Positions 14,617-23,157 of a DNA stretch of 32,262 bases are shown here, piece by piece (the stretch's first letter is position 1; each line of letters opens with the position of its first letter). Origin of the DNA: SAR202 cluster bacterium (GTDB taxonomy: Bacteria > Chloroflexota > Dehalococcoidia > Lucifugimonadales > VGZY01); contig VGZY01000027.1 in NCBI GenBank assembly GCA_016872355.1, forward strand, positions 1 to 32,262. Direction: 5' to 3'. Below the pieces are notes generated by a model, which did no database searches, had not been told where the DNA came from, and saw nothing but the letters and a program-made list of their open reading frames with translations. Made by a program: the position numbers and the translations under genes.

Positions 14617-15867
14617 ATGAACCGACCTGTTGAACGCCTTGACCTGCGCTCCCATGACATTGCGGAGGACAAACGCGAAGAGATGTTAAGGCTCTTTCCG
14701 GAGGCCCGCACTGAGGGCGGCAAGATCGACTTCGAACGTCTCAAGCTGGCGCTTGGGAATACGGTCGATGCGGGCAGGGAGCGGTACGGCATGAATTGGC
14801 CGGGCAAGGGGGACTGCTTCAAGACGATACAGGCGCCGAGCCTTGGGACTTTGCTGCCCTGTCCAAGCGAGAGCATCAACTCTGATACAACGGAGAACCT
14901 GATCATAGAGGGCGATAACCTAGAGGTGTTAAAGCTCTTACAGAAGTCCTACATGGGCAAGGTCAAGATGATATACATCGACCCGCCTTATAACACAGGC
15001 AATGACTTCATCTACCCGGACAACTACGCTGAGAGCCTTGCCACCTATCTGGAATACACCGGCCAGGTTGACGCGGAAGGCCGCAAGTTTGGCACCAACA
15101 CCGACACCGACGGTCGGTTCCACTCAAAGTGGCTGAACATGATGTACCCACGGCTATATCTGGCAAGGAATCTCCTACGGGACGACGGGGTAGTGTTCAT
15201 AAGCATAGACGAGAAGGAGCTTTCGAACCTTAAGAGCATCATGAATGAGATTTTTGGCGAAGAGTCTTTTGTAACAGTTATCACGCTACTGTGTAATCCA
15301 AAAGGTCGTTCTCAGGATAAGTACTTCGCGACTAACCATGAGTATGTTGCCGTATATAGCAAGGCACCAATGCCAAAAGGCTCCTTCTCATTGGCAAAAG
15401 ATGAAGATCAGATTAGCCAGGAATACACGGAAGAGGATGACCTCGGTAAGTTCAGGTTACTGGAGTTACGGAATACGCACAGGGAATTTGGAAAGCACAA
15501 CAGGAAGAACCTCTACTATCCGTTGTACGTCAATACTGAAAATGGGGAGGTCTCGATTGAAGCGGAGGAAGGTTACCTCAAGATTTTTCCTATTTGGGAT
15601 GACGGCTTCGAAGGATGTTGGGGATGGGAACGCCCCAGGGCATCCCGAGACGTAGCTTATCTAACTGCTCGTAATGTGAAAGATCGATGGAAAATATACC
15701 GAAAAAGCTACGCGATGGGCGCAGAGAAGATGCTCAAGACTATTTTTTTGAAAAGGACTTCTTTACCGAGCGGGGACAAAAAGCCTTTAGCGAACTGTTC
15801 GTCACGAAGACCAAAATATTCCAATCGCCCAAATCGCCTGGCCTTATTTCCAAACTGGTTGAGATAA
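14617..15867 (+). CDS. mod: Type III restriction-modification DNA methyltransferase (Mod), 5' part before frameshift
   Basis: N-terminal part of a beta-class N6-adenine methylase. The catalytic motif IV is IYIDPPYNTGNDF, after the typical NLIIEGDNLEVLKLLQKSY. Next come YLARNLLRDDGVVFISIDE and a target-recognition region to about residue 370. In frame, the protein then runs into a Ser/Arg-rich non-family tail (LKRTSLPSGDKKPLANCSS) after a T7 tract at 15743-15749. One extra T, or a -1 slip, would join it to the second frame, giving 635 aa, a normal Mod length. Bases about 15240-15800 are clearly AT-richer than the flanks, as often seen for exchanged recognition domains. Mod would methylate the site recognised with the Res subunit. 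Confidence 0.88.
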   Translation: MNRPVERLDLRSHDIAEDKREEMLRLFPEARTEGGKIDFERLKLALGNTVDAGRERYGMNWPGKGDCFKTIQAPSLGTLLPCPSESINSDTTENLIIEGDNLEVLKLLQKSYMGKVKMIYIDPPYNTGNDFIYPDNYAESLATYLEYTGQVDAEGRKFGTNTDTDGRFHSKWLNMMYPRLYLARNLLRDDGVVFISIDEKELSNLKSIMNEIFGEESFVTVITLLCNPKGRSQDKYFATNHEYVAVYSKAPMPKGSFSLAKDEDQISQEYTEEDDLGKFRLLELRNTHREFGKHNRKNLYYPLYVNTENGEVSIEAEEGYLKIFPIWDDGFEGCWGWERPRASRDVAYLTARNVKDRWKIYRKSYAMGAEKMLKTIFLKRTSLPSGDKKPLANCSSRRPKYSNRPNRLALFPNWLR

Positions 15868-16523
15868 CTCTTTCAACCGATGACGTTTTTATGGATTTCT
15901 TTGCCGGCTCAGGCACTTCTGGTCAAGCGGTTCTTGAACTCAACAGTAAGGACGGCGGAAAACGTAAATTCATTCTCGTTCAGCTCCCCGAATCTACTGG
16001 CCGTGAGGACTATCGGACTATTTCTGATATCACGAAAGCGCGTGTTGGGAAGGTCATTACCAAACTCAACCAAGATAGCGCGGAATCCAACGGGGGCAAC
16101 AAGGAAGATCGTGGGTTCCGTGTGTTCAAATTAGCAGAATCAAACTTCAAGCCGTGGGCCGCTACGGTGCCGCCAGATGCCGACGCTCTGACCGCTCAGT
16201 TGGAAATGCATGTGGAGCATTTGAGGATCGGTCGGACTGATCAAGACATCCTCTATGAGATTCTTCTGAAAAGTGGATTCCCGCTCACTGTTTCCCTTCA
16301 GACCATTCAGATTGCCGGGAAGACCGCATACTCCATTCCTAATGGAGCGCTCTTCATTTGCCTAGAACGCCATTTGACGTTGGAATCAATTCGGGCGATG
16401 GCGGAGCGCAGGCCAGCCCGTGTTGTATGCCTCGACGAAGGCTTCGCAGGAAACGACCAGCTCAAGGCTAACGCCGTCCACATATTCAGGGGCAGCGGCG
16501 TCGTCAGCTTCAAGACCGTATAG
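15687..16523 (+). CDS. mod: Type III methyltransferase (Mod), 3' part after frameshift
   Basis: This is the C-terminal part of the same methylase in the next frame. True homology begins around the T7 tract (FFEKDFFTERGQKAFSELF). It holds the S-adenosylmethionine motif I (VFMDFFAGSGTSGQAVLEL) and the family patch FILVQLPESTGREDY, and ends at FRGSGVVSFKTV. In beta-class enzymes motif I comes after motif IV, so both halves are needed for activity. The ATG at 15687 only opens the frame and is probably not used. The stop lies 9 bases before the Res gene. Confidence 0.85.
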   Translation: MENIPKKLRDGRREDAQDYFFEKDFFTERGQKAFSELFVTKTKIFQSPKSPGLISKLVEITLSTDDVFMDFFAGSGTSGQAVLELNSKDGGKRKFILVQLPESTGREDYRTISDITKARVGKVITKLNQDSAESNGGNKEDRGFRVFKLAESNFKPWAATVPPDADALTAQLEMHVEHLRIGRTDQDILYEILLKSGFPLTVSLQTIQIAGKTAYSIPNGALFICLERHLTLESIRAMAERRPARVVCLDEGFAGNDQLKANAVHIFRGSGVVSFKTV

Positions 16524-16532
16524 AGACTGAAA

Positions 16533-18917
16533 ATGAAGCTCCAGTTCGACGCCAACCAGCAGTTCCAACTTGACGCAGTCGCTGCAGTGACGGACCTCTT
16601 TGAAGGTCAGCCGCAGGGCGCGCCCGATTACTCGGTCATAGACATGGGCAAGTGGGGCGATATGTTTGAGGGCCAAGACAGGACGGAGCTCGGCGTCGGT
16701 AACCGGCTCCTGCTTGCGCAAGAGAAGCTGGTCACAAACACCCGCAACGTGCAGCTGCGAAACGACATCGAAGTTCAGAACGAAGCCGCCCCGCTGTCCG
16801 GTTGGGACATCTACGACGCGCCTGCGGGCCAAGAACGCACTTGTCCTCACTTCTCCGTGGAGATGGAAACAGGGACCGGCAAGGCCTATTGCTACTTGCG
16901 CACCATCTTCGAGTTGTCACGCCAGTATGGCTTGCGGAAGTTCATAATCGTCGTACCGAGTGTTGCTGTTCGTGAAGGCGTGCTCAAAAACATTGAGGTC
17001 ACGCGAGACCACTTCTCCGCACACTTTAACAAGCCTGCGTTCGAACCCTTTGTCTACGATGCCCGTAAAGTCAACAGGCTCCGGCAGTTTGCCACGAGCA
17101 CGGTGCTGCAAATTTGCGTCATCAACATCCAGGCGTTCAACAAGAGGGATATGGCGGTGATCTACAAAGAGAGCGACAAACTCTCCGGCCGCCAACCGAT
17201 CGAGTTCGTGCAGGCCGCCCGCCCCATCGTAATAATAGACGAGCCGCAAAGCGTCGAAGGAGGGGAGGATGGCGCCGGCATTGAGGCCCTGAAGCAACTC
17301 AATCCGCTGTGCACCCTCCGATATTCCGCAACTCATAGAAATCCGCATAACCTCGTTTACCGTCTCGATCCCGTCCGGGCCTTTGAATTGAAGCTGGTAA
17401 AGCAAATTGTAGTCGCCAGCGCCACCGCTCAGGGTGCGGCAAACGACCCGTTCGTCCGGGTGGAGCAAATTGAGTACAAAACCGGAATCAAGGCGAAACT
17501 GCGCATTCACGTCCAGGACAATGAAGGCCCAAAAGAGAAGAAGGTGACCGTCAAGCAGGGCGCGGACCTTTTTGCGGTATCTAACGAACGCGCTATCTAT
17601 GCCCAGGGCTTCTCCGTGGCGGAGATAAACGCCGAGCCGGGAAATGAGTACATACGCTTTGACAACGGACGGACCCTGCGCCTGGGCGAAGAGACCGGCG
17701 GCATGCGGGACGACGTGTGGCAGGCCCAGATCAAGCATACCGTCAAGCGCCACCTTGAAAAGGAGTTGCAGGTAAGGGACCGCGGGATCAAAGTCCTCAG
17801 TTTGTTCTTCATAGACCGAGTCGCGAACTATAGGGACTATCACGAGTCCGGCTACGTGGTGAAGGGCAAGTTCGCGACGGCGTTCGAGGCAGAGCTGGCG
17901 GCGCTCGCGCAAGACGAACGATATCGCTCGCTCGCGTGGCTGAAAGAGCCGGTGGACAAACTCCACAACGGCTACTTTGCCCAGGACAAAAAGGGCATCC
18001 TGAAGGATACGCGCGGCGACACACAGGCGGATGACGAAGTCTACAACCTCATTATGAAGCAAAAGGAGAGGCTGCTCTCGCTCGAAGAGCCGCTCCGATT
18101 CCTATTCAGCCACTCCGCGCTGCGCGAGGGATGGGACAATCCCAACGTCTTCCAGATATGCACGCTCAACGAGACGCGTAGCGCCATGAAGAAGCGGCAG
18201 GAGATAGGGCGAGGCCTGCGCTTGCCAGTAGATCAGAATGGGCTGAGGGTCTTTGACGAGTCTGTGAACAAGCTATATGTGATGGCAAACGAAAGCTATG
18301 AGGACTTCGCACGGGCGTTGCAGAAGGAGTACGAAGACGACTGCGGCGTCACGTTCGGGCGGATCCCAATTGCAGCGATAGCGAGGCTGACAAGGGTCAT
18401 CAACGGCAAAGAGCAAGCCATCGGCCGTAGCGCTGCCGAAGAGAACAAGGCAGACCTAGTCAAACAGAAGCTATTGGATACGGAAGGCCGCATTCAGCCC
18501 TCTTTTGACCCTACCGGCAAGGACTTCAAACTGGTACTGCGTGCAGCCCACAGGGACCTTTCCGCGGCGGTTATCGATCTTCTTGCCTCTTACCAGATTG
18601 AGCGGCACATCCGCAAAGAGAAGGATGAAGGGGTTAACCGGCTCAAGAAACAGGTAACCGACCAGAGCCCCGAATTCAAGGCCTTGTGGGACCGCATCAA
18701 GCCCCGGACCACTTATCGAGTCGAGTTTGAGACTGACAAGCTGGTCGAGCAGGCCATGGAAGCCGTTAAGAAGATGGAATACATCGCCAAGCCGAAGGTC
18801 CTTGTCGCAGCCGGAACGATCAAAGTGCAATACGGAGGGGTGGTTGCCGCCGCAACGAGCGTCGCGGAAGAGAAGGCAGAGTACGGCAACCGACTGATCC
18901 CGGACATTCTGGCGTAA
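16533..18917 (+). CDS. res: Type III restriction enzyme Res subunit, helicase part, ended by TAA
   Basis: The 794-aa helicase portion of Res carries the nucleotide-binding motif I as METGTGKAY. The Thr of GxGK(T/S) is Ala118 (GCC, 16884-16886), which should cripple ATP hydrolysis. Motif II is IIDEPQSVEG, motif III TLRYSATH and motif VI RQEIGRGLRLPV. The frame stops at TAA 18915-18917 after RLIPDILA, but the same frame continues directly as LQNETELTRSTLVRILKSS. The protein is therefore cut just before its nuclease domain, most simply by a Tyr-to-stop change. ATP-dependent translocation or switching drives type III cleavage, so both defects point to loss of restriction. Start ATG 16533 has only a weak GAG upstream. 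Confidence 0.9.
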   Translation: MKLQFDANQQFQLDAVAAVTDLFEGQPQGAPDYSVIDMGKWGDMFEGQDRTELGVGNRLLLAQEKLVTNTRNVQLRNDIEVQNEAAPLSGWDIYDAPAGQERTCPHFSVEMETGTGKAYCYLRTIFELSRQYGLRKFIIVVPSVAVREGVLKNIEVTRDHFSAHFNKPAFEPFVYDARKVNRLRQFATSTVLQICVINIQAFNKRDMAVIYKESDKLSGRQPIEFVQAARPIVIIDEPQSVEGGEDGAGIEALKQLNPLCTLRYSATHRNPHNLVYRLDPVRAFELKLVKQIVVASATAQGAANDPFVRVEQIEYKTGIKAKLRIHVQDNEGPKEKKVTVKQGADLFAVSNERAIYAQGFSVAEINAEPGNEYIRFDNGRTLRLGEETGGMRDDVWQAQIKHTVKRHLEKELQVRDRGIKVLSLFFIDRVANYRDYHESGYVVKGKFATAFEAELAALAQDERYRSLAWLKEPVDKLHNGYFAQDKKGILKDTRGDTQADDEVYNLIMKQKERLLSLEEPLRFLFSHSALREGWDNPNVFQICTLNETRSAMKKRQEIGRGLRLPVDQNGLRVFDESVNKLYVMANESYEDFARALQKEYEDDCGVTFGRIPIAAIARLTRVINGKEQAIGRSAAEENKADLVKQKLLDTEGRIQPSFDPTGKDFKLVLRAAHRDLSAAVIDLLASYQIERHIRKEKDEGVNRLKKQVTDQSPEFKALWDRIKPRTTYRVEFETDKLVEQAMEAVKKMEYIAKPKVLVAAGTIKVQYGGVVAAATSVAEEKAEYGNRLIPDILA

Positions 18918-19496
18918 CTGCAAAACGAGACGGAGCTCACTCGGTCAACCCTGGTGCGAATTCTGAAGAGCTCCGGAAGGCTTACGGAATTCTTCAACAA
19001 CCCTCAGCTATTCATGGATAGGGTGGCGGGTATTCTAAAGGCCACGCTCCATAGCCTGCTGGTGGATGGCATCAAGTACGAGAAGGTGGGGCCGAATGAC
19101 TCTGACTCCGAATGGGAAATGCGATTATTCAAGAACGAAGAGCTGATAAATTATCTGAACGCCGTCAAGGTCAAGAACTCCGTTTATGAGTATGTCGTTT
19201 ATGAATCCGAAGTGGAGCGCGAGTTTGCCAGGACCCTGGATGGACGGGAAGACATCAAACTCTTCATGAAGTTGCCGTCGTGGTTCCTGATAGGCACTCC
19301 CGTTGGGACATACAATCCTGACTGGGCGATCTTGAAGAATGACGGGCAAGCACTTTACTTGGTGCGAGAGACAAAGGCAACACACGACTTCCTCAAATTA
19401 CGCAATACCGAAGCTGACAAGGTGCGTTGCGGCCAAAAGCATTTCGAAGTTCTCGGCGTGCCATTCGCCGTAGCTGTCTCGGCGAACGAAGTCTAA
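18918..19496 (+). pseudogene. res: Res subunit, C-terminal nuclease domain, cut off by the TAA
   Basis: In-frame continuation of Res after the stop at 18915-18917, with 192 sense codons. It has LKSSGRLTEFFNNPQLFMDR, DGIKYEKVG and the PD-(D/E)xK nuclease core: Asp in GTYNPDWAIL and Glu-x-Lys in LYLVRETKATHDF. The natural end is AVSANEV. GTG at 18954 could restart translation, but the nearest GGAG is about 20 bases away, so separate expression is doubtful. With the part before the stop, the full protein would be 987 aa, normal for Res. Confidence 0.85.
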
Positions 19497-19712
19497 GTCC
19501 GAGGGGCGGGGAAGTCTCGACTGGGGCTGATGGCTTTGGGCGAAGGTGGAGCGGGTTGTTGACGGCAGTCAGATAAAACAGTTGAGGGGGAAAAGAGAAG
19601 GCGGACGGCAAAAGGCACACTTTCGCCGCGCCGGAAAGATGAGAGCGGCGTCCAATGACTCCTCACAACCGCCATATAGACCCCATCCCTCTTACGAGCA
19701 CCCTTCAGTTCA

Positions 19713-19742
19713 TTGTTCGCCTTCTCGAGCCGCTGCTATAAT
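19713..19742 (+). promoter_or_regulatory. proBA promoter, likely giving a leaderless mRNA
   Basis: TTGTTC (19713-19718), an 18-base spacer and TATAAT (19737-19742) with an upstream TGC form a strong promoter with extended -10. The proB ATG is only 9 bases after the -10, so transcription should start at or within 3 bases of the ATG. The alternative is a weak GGGA (19744-19747) ribosome-binding site on a longer transcript. Confidence 0.75.
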
Positions 19743-19751
19743 TGGGAACCT

Positions 19752-20891
19752 ATGACCACCTCTTACAAGTACCGCCGCGTCGTCATAAAGGCAGGGACCG
19801 CGCTGCTGACCTATGGCGGATCGCGGCCGAACCTCAAAATGATGGCCACGCTCGTGGACCAGATCGCCCAGCTCCGCGCGGCGGGCGTTGAGACGCTGCT
19901 CGTAACATCCGGGGCAGTCGCCGCCGGGCGGCATGTGCTCGGAGTGCAGAAGGGCGCCAAGAACGTCCCCTTCAGGCAGGTGCTTGCCGCCATCGGCCAG
20001 GGGCGCCTCATGAACGCCTACAACGAGCTCTTCGACTGGCACGAGATCCCCATTGCACAGGCGCTCCTGACCCGGAATGACCTGGGCATCGTCCGCCAAC
20101 GGCAGCGCAAGCGGTACCTGAACGTGCGCAACACTCTGCTCACTCTCCTAGAGCTCAAGGTCATCCCGATAATCAACGAGAACGACGTTGTCGCGGTGGA
20201 TGAGCTGGCGGGAGAGGGCTTCGGCGATAACGACAACCTCTCTGCGATGGTTGCCAACGTCATAGACGCCGACCTGCTTGTAATGCTGGGCGTGGTGAAG
20301 GGCCTGTTCACGGCCGACCCGAACGTGGACCCCGAAGCCAGGATGCTAGAAGTCGTGGACGAGATGGATGAAAAGATCATCGCCATGGGCGGCGCGCCCC
20401 GCGACAACAAGGGGCGCGGCGGCATGGCCACCAAGCTGGAGGCGGCGCGGCTGGCGACCGCTTCGGGCATCGATACCGTGATCGCCAGCGGCGTTGAGCC
20501 AAACGTGCTCACACGGCTGGCAGGGGGAGAGCGCATCGGCACCCTGTTCCCGGCCACCAGCACGAAGATGGAAAGCCGGAAGCGCTGGATGCTCAGCAGT
20601 CTCACCACGGAGTGCGATGTGGTTGTGGACGAGGGCGCTGCCGCGGCCATCCACGAACGCCACCGCAGCCTGCTGCCCGCGGGCGTGCAGGAGGTATGCG
20701 GCACTTTCGACCGGGGTGACGTCATCGCGATAGTCGATTCAAGCCGTCGGCGCATCGCCGCCGGTATCACGAACTACGACTCCGCCGACGTGGACAAGAT
20801 CAAGGGGTGCCGCTCCGACCGCATCGAGGAGATGATAGGTAACCACTACGGCGAAGAAATAGTCCACCGCAACAACATGGTACTCGTGTAG
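19752..20891 (+). CDS. proB: Glutamate 5-kinase
   Basis: First step of proline synthesis: ATP-dependent phosphorylation of glutamate, in the cytoplasm. The 379-aa protein has an amino-acid-kinase domain (VVIKAGTALLTYGG, LLVTSGAVAAGRHVLG, PIINENDVVAVDE, GDNDNLSAMVA, GRGGMATKLEAARLA) and a C-terminal PUA domain from about residue 280 (VVVDEGAAAAIHERHRSLL, then RGDVIAIVDSSRR). Start ATG 19752 fits both the family N-terminus and the promoter. proA follows after 11 bases. A frame extension upstream to 19713 runs through the promoter and is not used. Confidence 0.97.
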   Translation: MTTSYKYRRVVIKAGTALLTYGGSRPNLKMMATLVDQIAQLRAAGVETLLVTSGAVAAGRHVLGVQKGAKNVPFRQVLAAIGQGRLMNAYNELFDWHEIPIAQALLTRNDLGIVRQRQRKRYLNVRNTLLTLLELKVIPIINENDVVAVDELAGEGFGDNDNLSAMVANVIDADLLVMLGVVKGLFTADPNVDPEARMLEVVDEMDEKIIAMGGAPRDNKGRGGMATKLEAARLATASGIDTVIASGVEPNVLTRLAGGERIGTLFPATSTKMESRKRWMLSSLTTECDVVVDEGAAAAIHERHRSLLPAGVQEVCGTFDRGDVIAIVDSSRRRIAAGITNYDSADVDKIKGCRSDRIEEMIGNHYGEEIVHRNNMVLV

Positions 20892-20902
20892 TCGAGGCGC
20901 CC

Positions 20903-22180
20903 ATGCAAACGGCCATCGAAAACCTAAACGCCATGGGCGCGAGCGCGCGCCACTCTGGCCGCTTGCTCGCGCGCGTGCCCTCTGCCGTCAAGGACGCCGC
21001 CCTCCTGCGCATCGCGGACAGCCTGGCCTCCCGCCGGGACGAAGTCCTCTCCGCGAACGAGAAGGACATCGCAAACGGGAAACGGGACGGCCTATCAGCC
21101 GCCGTCCTCGGACGCCTGGTCCTGGACGCGAAAAAGCTGGAGGCAATGGCGCGTGACGTTCGCAGCGTCGCAGCCCTCCCCGACCCTACAGCCGAGACCT
21201 TCGACTCCCGCGTCCTCTCCAACGGCCTGAAGGTGGCCAAGAGGCGCGTCCCACTGGGCGTTCTCGGCGTCATCTACGAGAGCCGGCCCAACGTCACGAT
21301 AGACATCTCCGCGCTGTGCCTGAAGTCCGGCAACGCGGTCATCCTCCGCGGCGGCAAAGAGGCTATCCACTCCAACACCGCCCTTGCGCGGATCGTCAAG
21401 GAGTCCATGACGGCTTCGGGCGTCCCGGCGGACGCCGTGCAGTTCATCGAGTCCACGGACCGCGCCCTGGTGGGCCATCTGCTGGAGATGAGCGAGTACA
21501 TAGACCTCATCATCCCGCGCGGCGGTGCGGACCTGGTGCGCCGGGTGGCCGCAGAGGCCAAAATGCCGGCCATCACCGGCGGCGTGGGCGTGTGCCACAT
21601 ATACGTGGACCGCGTCGCCGATATCGAAAAGGCGGTCCGGATCGCCTTCACCGCAAAGACCTCCGCGCCCTACGCCTGCAACGCTGTGGACACCCTCCTG
21701 GTCCATGCCGCCATCGCCCCGGCGTTCCTGCCGAAGATCGCGGCTGAGATGTCCAGGGGCGGCGTGACGCTGCACTGCGACAGGCGCGCACTCACCGTGC
21801 TGGGCGCGTCCGCAGCCCGGAACGCGAAGGTTGCCCCGGCCACCGACGCGGACTGGGGCCAGGAGTTCCTCGCCCTTACGGCGTCCGTGAAGATCGTGGA
21901 CTCCATCGACGAGGCGATCGCGCACATCGACAAATTCGGCTCCGGACACACGGAGGCGATAGTAACTGAGGATTACACCTCCGCCAACCGCTTCCTGGAT
22001 GAGGTGGACTCCGGCGTCGTCGTCGTGAACGCAAGCACGCGCTTCAACGACGGCGCACAGCTGGGCCTCGGCGCGGAGGTAGCGATCAGCACAAACAAGA
22101 TGCACGCCCGGGGACCCATGGGTCTCAAGGAGCTTACCTCCTACAAGTGGACCGTCCTCGGCTCTGGCCAGTCCCGATAG
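20903..22180 (+). CDS. proA: Gamma-glutamyl phosphate reductase
   Basis: Second step of proline synthesis: NADPH reduction of gamma-glutamyl phosphate to the semialdehyde. The 425-aa aldehyde-dehydrogenase-fold protein has RVPLGVLGVIYESRPNVT, the cofactor region GNAVILRGGKEA, IIPRGGADLVRRV, and the catalytic Cys in APYACNAVDTLLVH. It ends with ARGPMGLKELTSYKW. The ATG has GAGG 6 bases upstream and it is co-transcribed with proB. Confidence 0.97.
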   Translation: MQTAIENLNAMGASARHSGRLLARVPSAVKDAALLRIADSLASRRDEVLSANEKDIANGKRDGLSAAVLGRLVLDAKKLEAMARDVRSVAALPDPTAETFDSRVLSNGLKVAKRRVPLGVLGVIYESRPNVTIDISALCLKSGNAVILRGGKEAIHSNTALARIVKESMTASGVPADAVQFIESTDRALVGHLLEMSEYIDLIIPRGGADLVRRVAAEAKMPAITGGVGVCHIYVDRVADIEKAVRIAFTAKTSAPYACNAVDTLLVHAAIAPAFLPKIAAEMSRGGVTLHCDRRALTVLGASAARNAKVAPATDADWGQEFLALTASVKIVDSIDEAIAHIDKFGSGHTEAIVTEDYTSANRFLDEVDSGVVVVNASTRFNDGAQLGLGAEVAISTNKMHARGPMGLKELTSYKWTVLGSGQSR

Positions 22181-22214
22181 CTCCCGTTCTCCCAACCCAC
22201 CAGGTGCACAACTA

Positions 22215-22529
22215 ATGTCAAACTTCTACTTCGAGCGCGAATGCCGGACCCCGTATTCCGAGTGCTACACGGTCCTGCGGGACGAGGAGGCCGTCGGACG
22301 GGTGGACATCCACTTCGCGGACAGCGTGGTCCACGCCACGCTCAACGTGGCGGACACGATGACGACAGAGGATATCAAGGACCTGATCGATACAATAGAT
22401 GAAGAGCTGGTAGACTCCGTGGGCATCACGCGGCAAGAGGTGATCGTCCACGTGCACCAGGGCAAGGACCTTGGCATATTCAGCACCCGCAACTTCGAGG
22501 GCAACGGCGGCCACCAGCGCATGGGGTGA
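22215..22529 (+). CDS. Conserved-looking 104-aa protein of unknown function
   Basis: It lies 34 bases after proA with AGGTG 9 bases before ATG 22215, so it is probably in the proBA transcript. The product is acidic, without signal peptide or membrane segment, and reads as an alpha/beta domain: FERECRTPYSECYTVLRD, a strand RVDIHFADSVVHATLNVAD, a helix EDIKDLIDTIDEELVDS, then a strand VIVHVHQGKDLGIFS. I do not recognise the family. The regular structure and good coding pattern argue that it is real. Confidence 0.75.
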   Translation: MSNFYFERECRTPYSECYTVLRDEEAVGRVDIHFADSVVHATLNVADTMTTEDIKDLIDTIDEELVDSVGITRQEVIVHVHQGKDLGIFSTRNFEGNGGHQRMG

Positions 22530-22605
22530 GTCGGCGGCATCGCAGGCGTCGTTGGTGATAGGATATAGAGAGGCGCGGCGGCGGAAAAAGGTCACGAGGT
22601 GACCC

Positions 22606-23157
22606 ATGCTCAACCCAAATGTGAAGTTCACAGTCCAGGACTACATGAACCTCCCGGAGTCGGAGGACAAGCGCTACGAGCTAATTGAGGGAGAGCTATA
22701 CATGGTGCCGGCGCCGAAGTTTGCCCACCAGATAATCTCAAAGAAGCTATTCCGTGTTATCGATGAATTCGTGGAGCGAGGCAAACTGGGTGTCGTGGCG
22801 TATGCCCCTGTTGACGTGGTCCTCTCGGTTGAGGATGTGATGCAGCCGGACATCATATATGTCTCCTCGGACCGCGAAAGCATAATCACCGAGGACAACG
22901 TACAGGGCGCGCCGGATCTTGTTATTGAAATACTCTCCCCCGGCACGGCCGGGAGAGACCGGACGATAAAGCGCGGAAAGTACGCTCGTTTCGGCGTGCG
23001 GGAGTACTGGATCGTGGACCCCCAGAAGCGCACGCTGGAAGTTACCACTGCGGGCAAGAAGGGGTTAGAAACGGTGCGTATCTACCCCGAAGGGACGAAA
23101 GCGGAGTCGCCGCTGCTCCCGGGGCTCGAAGTGGACTTGTCTGCGGTCTTCCCTTAG
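22606..23157 (+). CDS. Uma2-family (DUF820) endonuclease-like protein
   Basis: A 183-aa protein of the PD-(D/E)xK superfamily. It begins with FTVQDYMNLPESEDKRYELIEGELY, typical of DUF820, followed by the catalytic-type Asp in VMQPDIIYVS, Glu in APDLVIEILSPGT and the end patch YARFGVREYWIVDP. ATG 22606 has a GAGGTG site. DUF820 genes are very common in cyanobacteria and Chloroflexota, often in many copies, and their function is unsettled. The stop overlaps the end of the convergent RNase D gene by 4 bases. Confidence 0.93.
   Translation: MLNPNVKFTVQDYMNLPESEDKRYELIEGELYMVPAPKFAHQIISKKLFRVIDEFVERGKLGVVAYAPVDVVLSVEDVMQPDIIYVSSDRESIITEDNVQGAPDLVIEILSPGTAGRDRTIKRGKYARFGVREYWIVDPQKRTLEVTTAGKKGLETVRIYPEGTKAESPLLPGLEVDLSAVFP

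Noticed and set aside
16917-18062. Minus-strand frame of 381 codons inside res
   Set aside because: It is opposite the helicase core, whose motifs are unmistakable; no ribosome-binding site or family pattern.
21095-22195. Minus-strand frame of 366 codons inside proA
   Set aside because: It is a shadow of a strongly conserved gene, with Gly/Val/His/Asp-rich composition and no motif.
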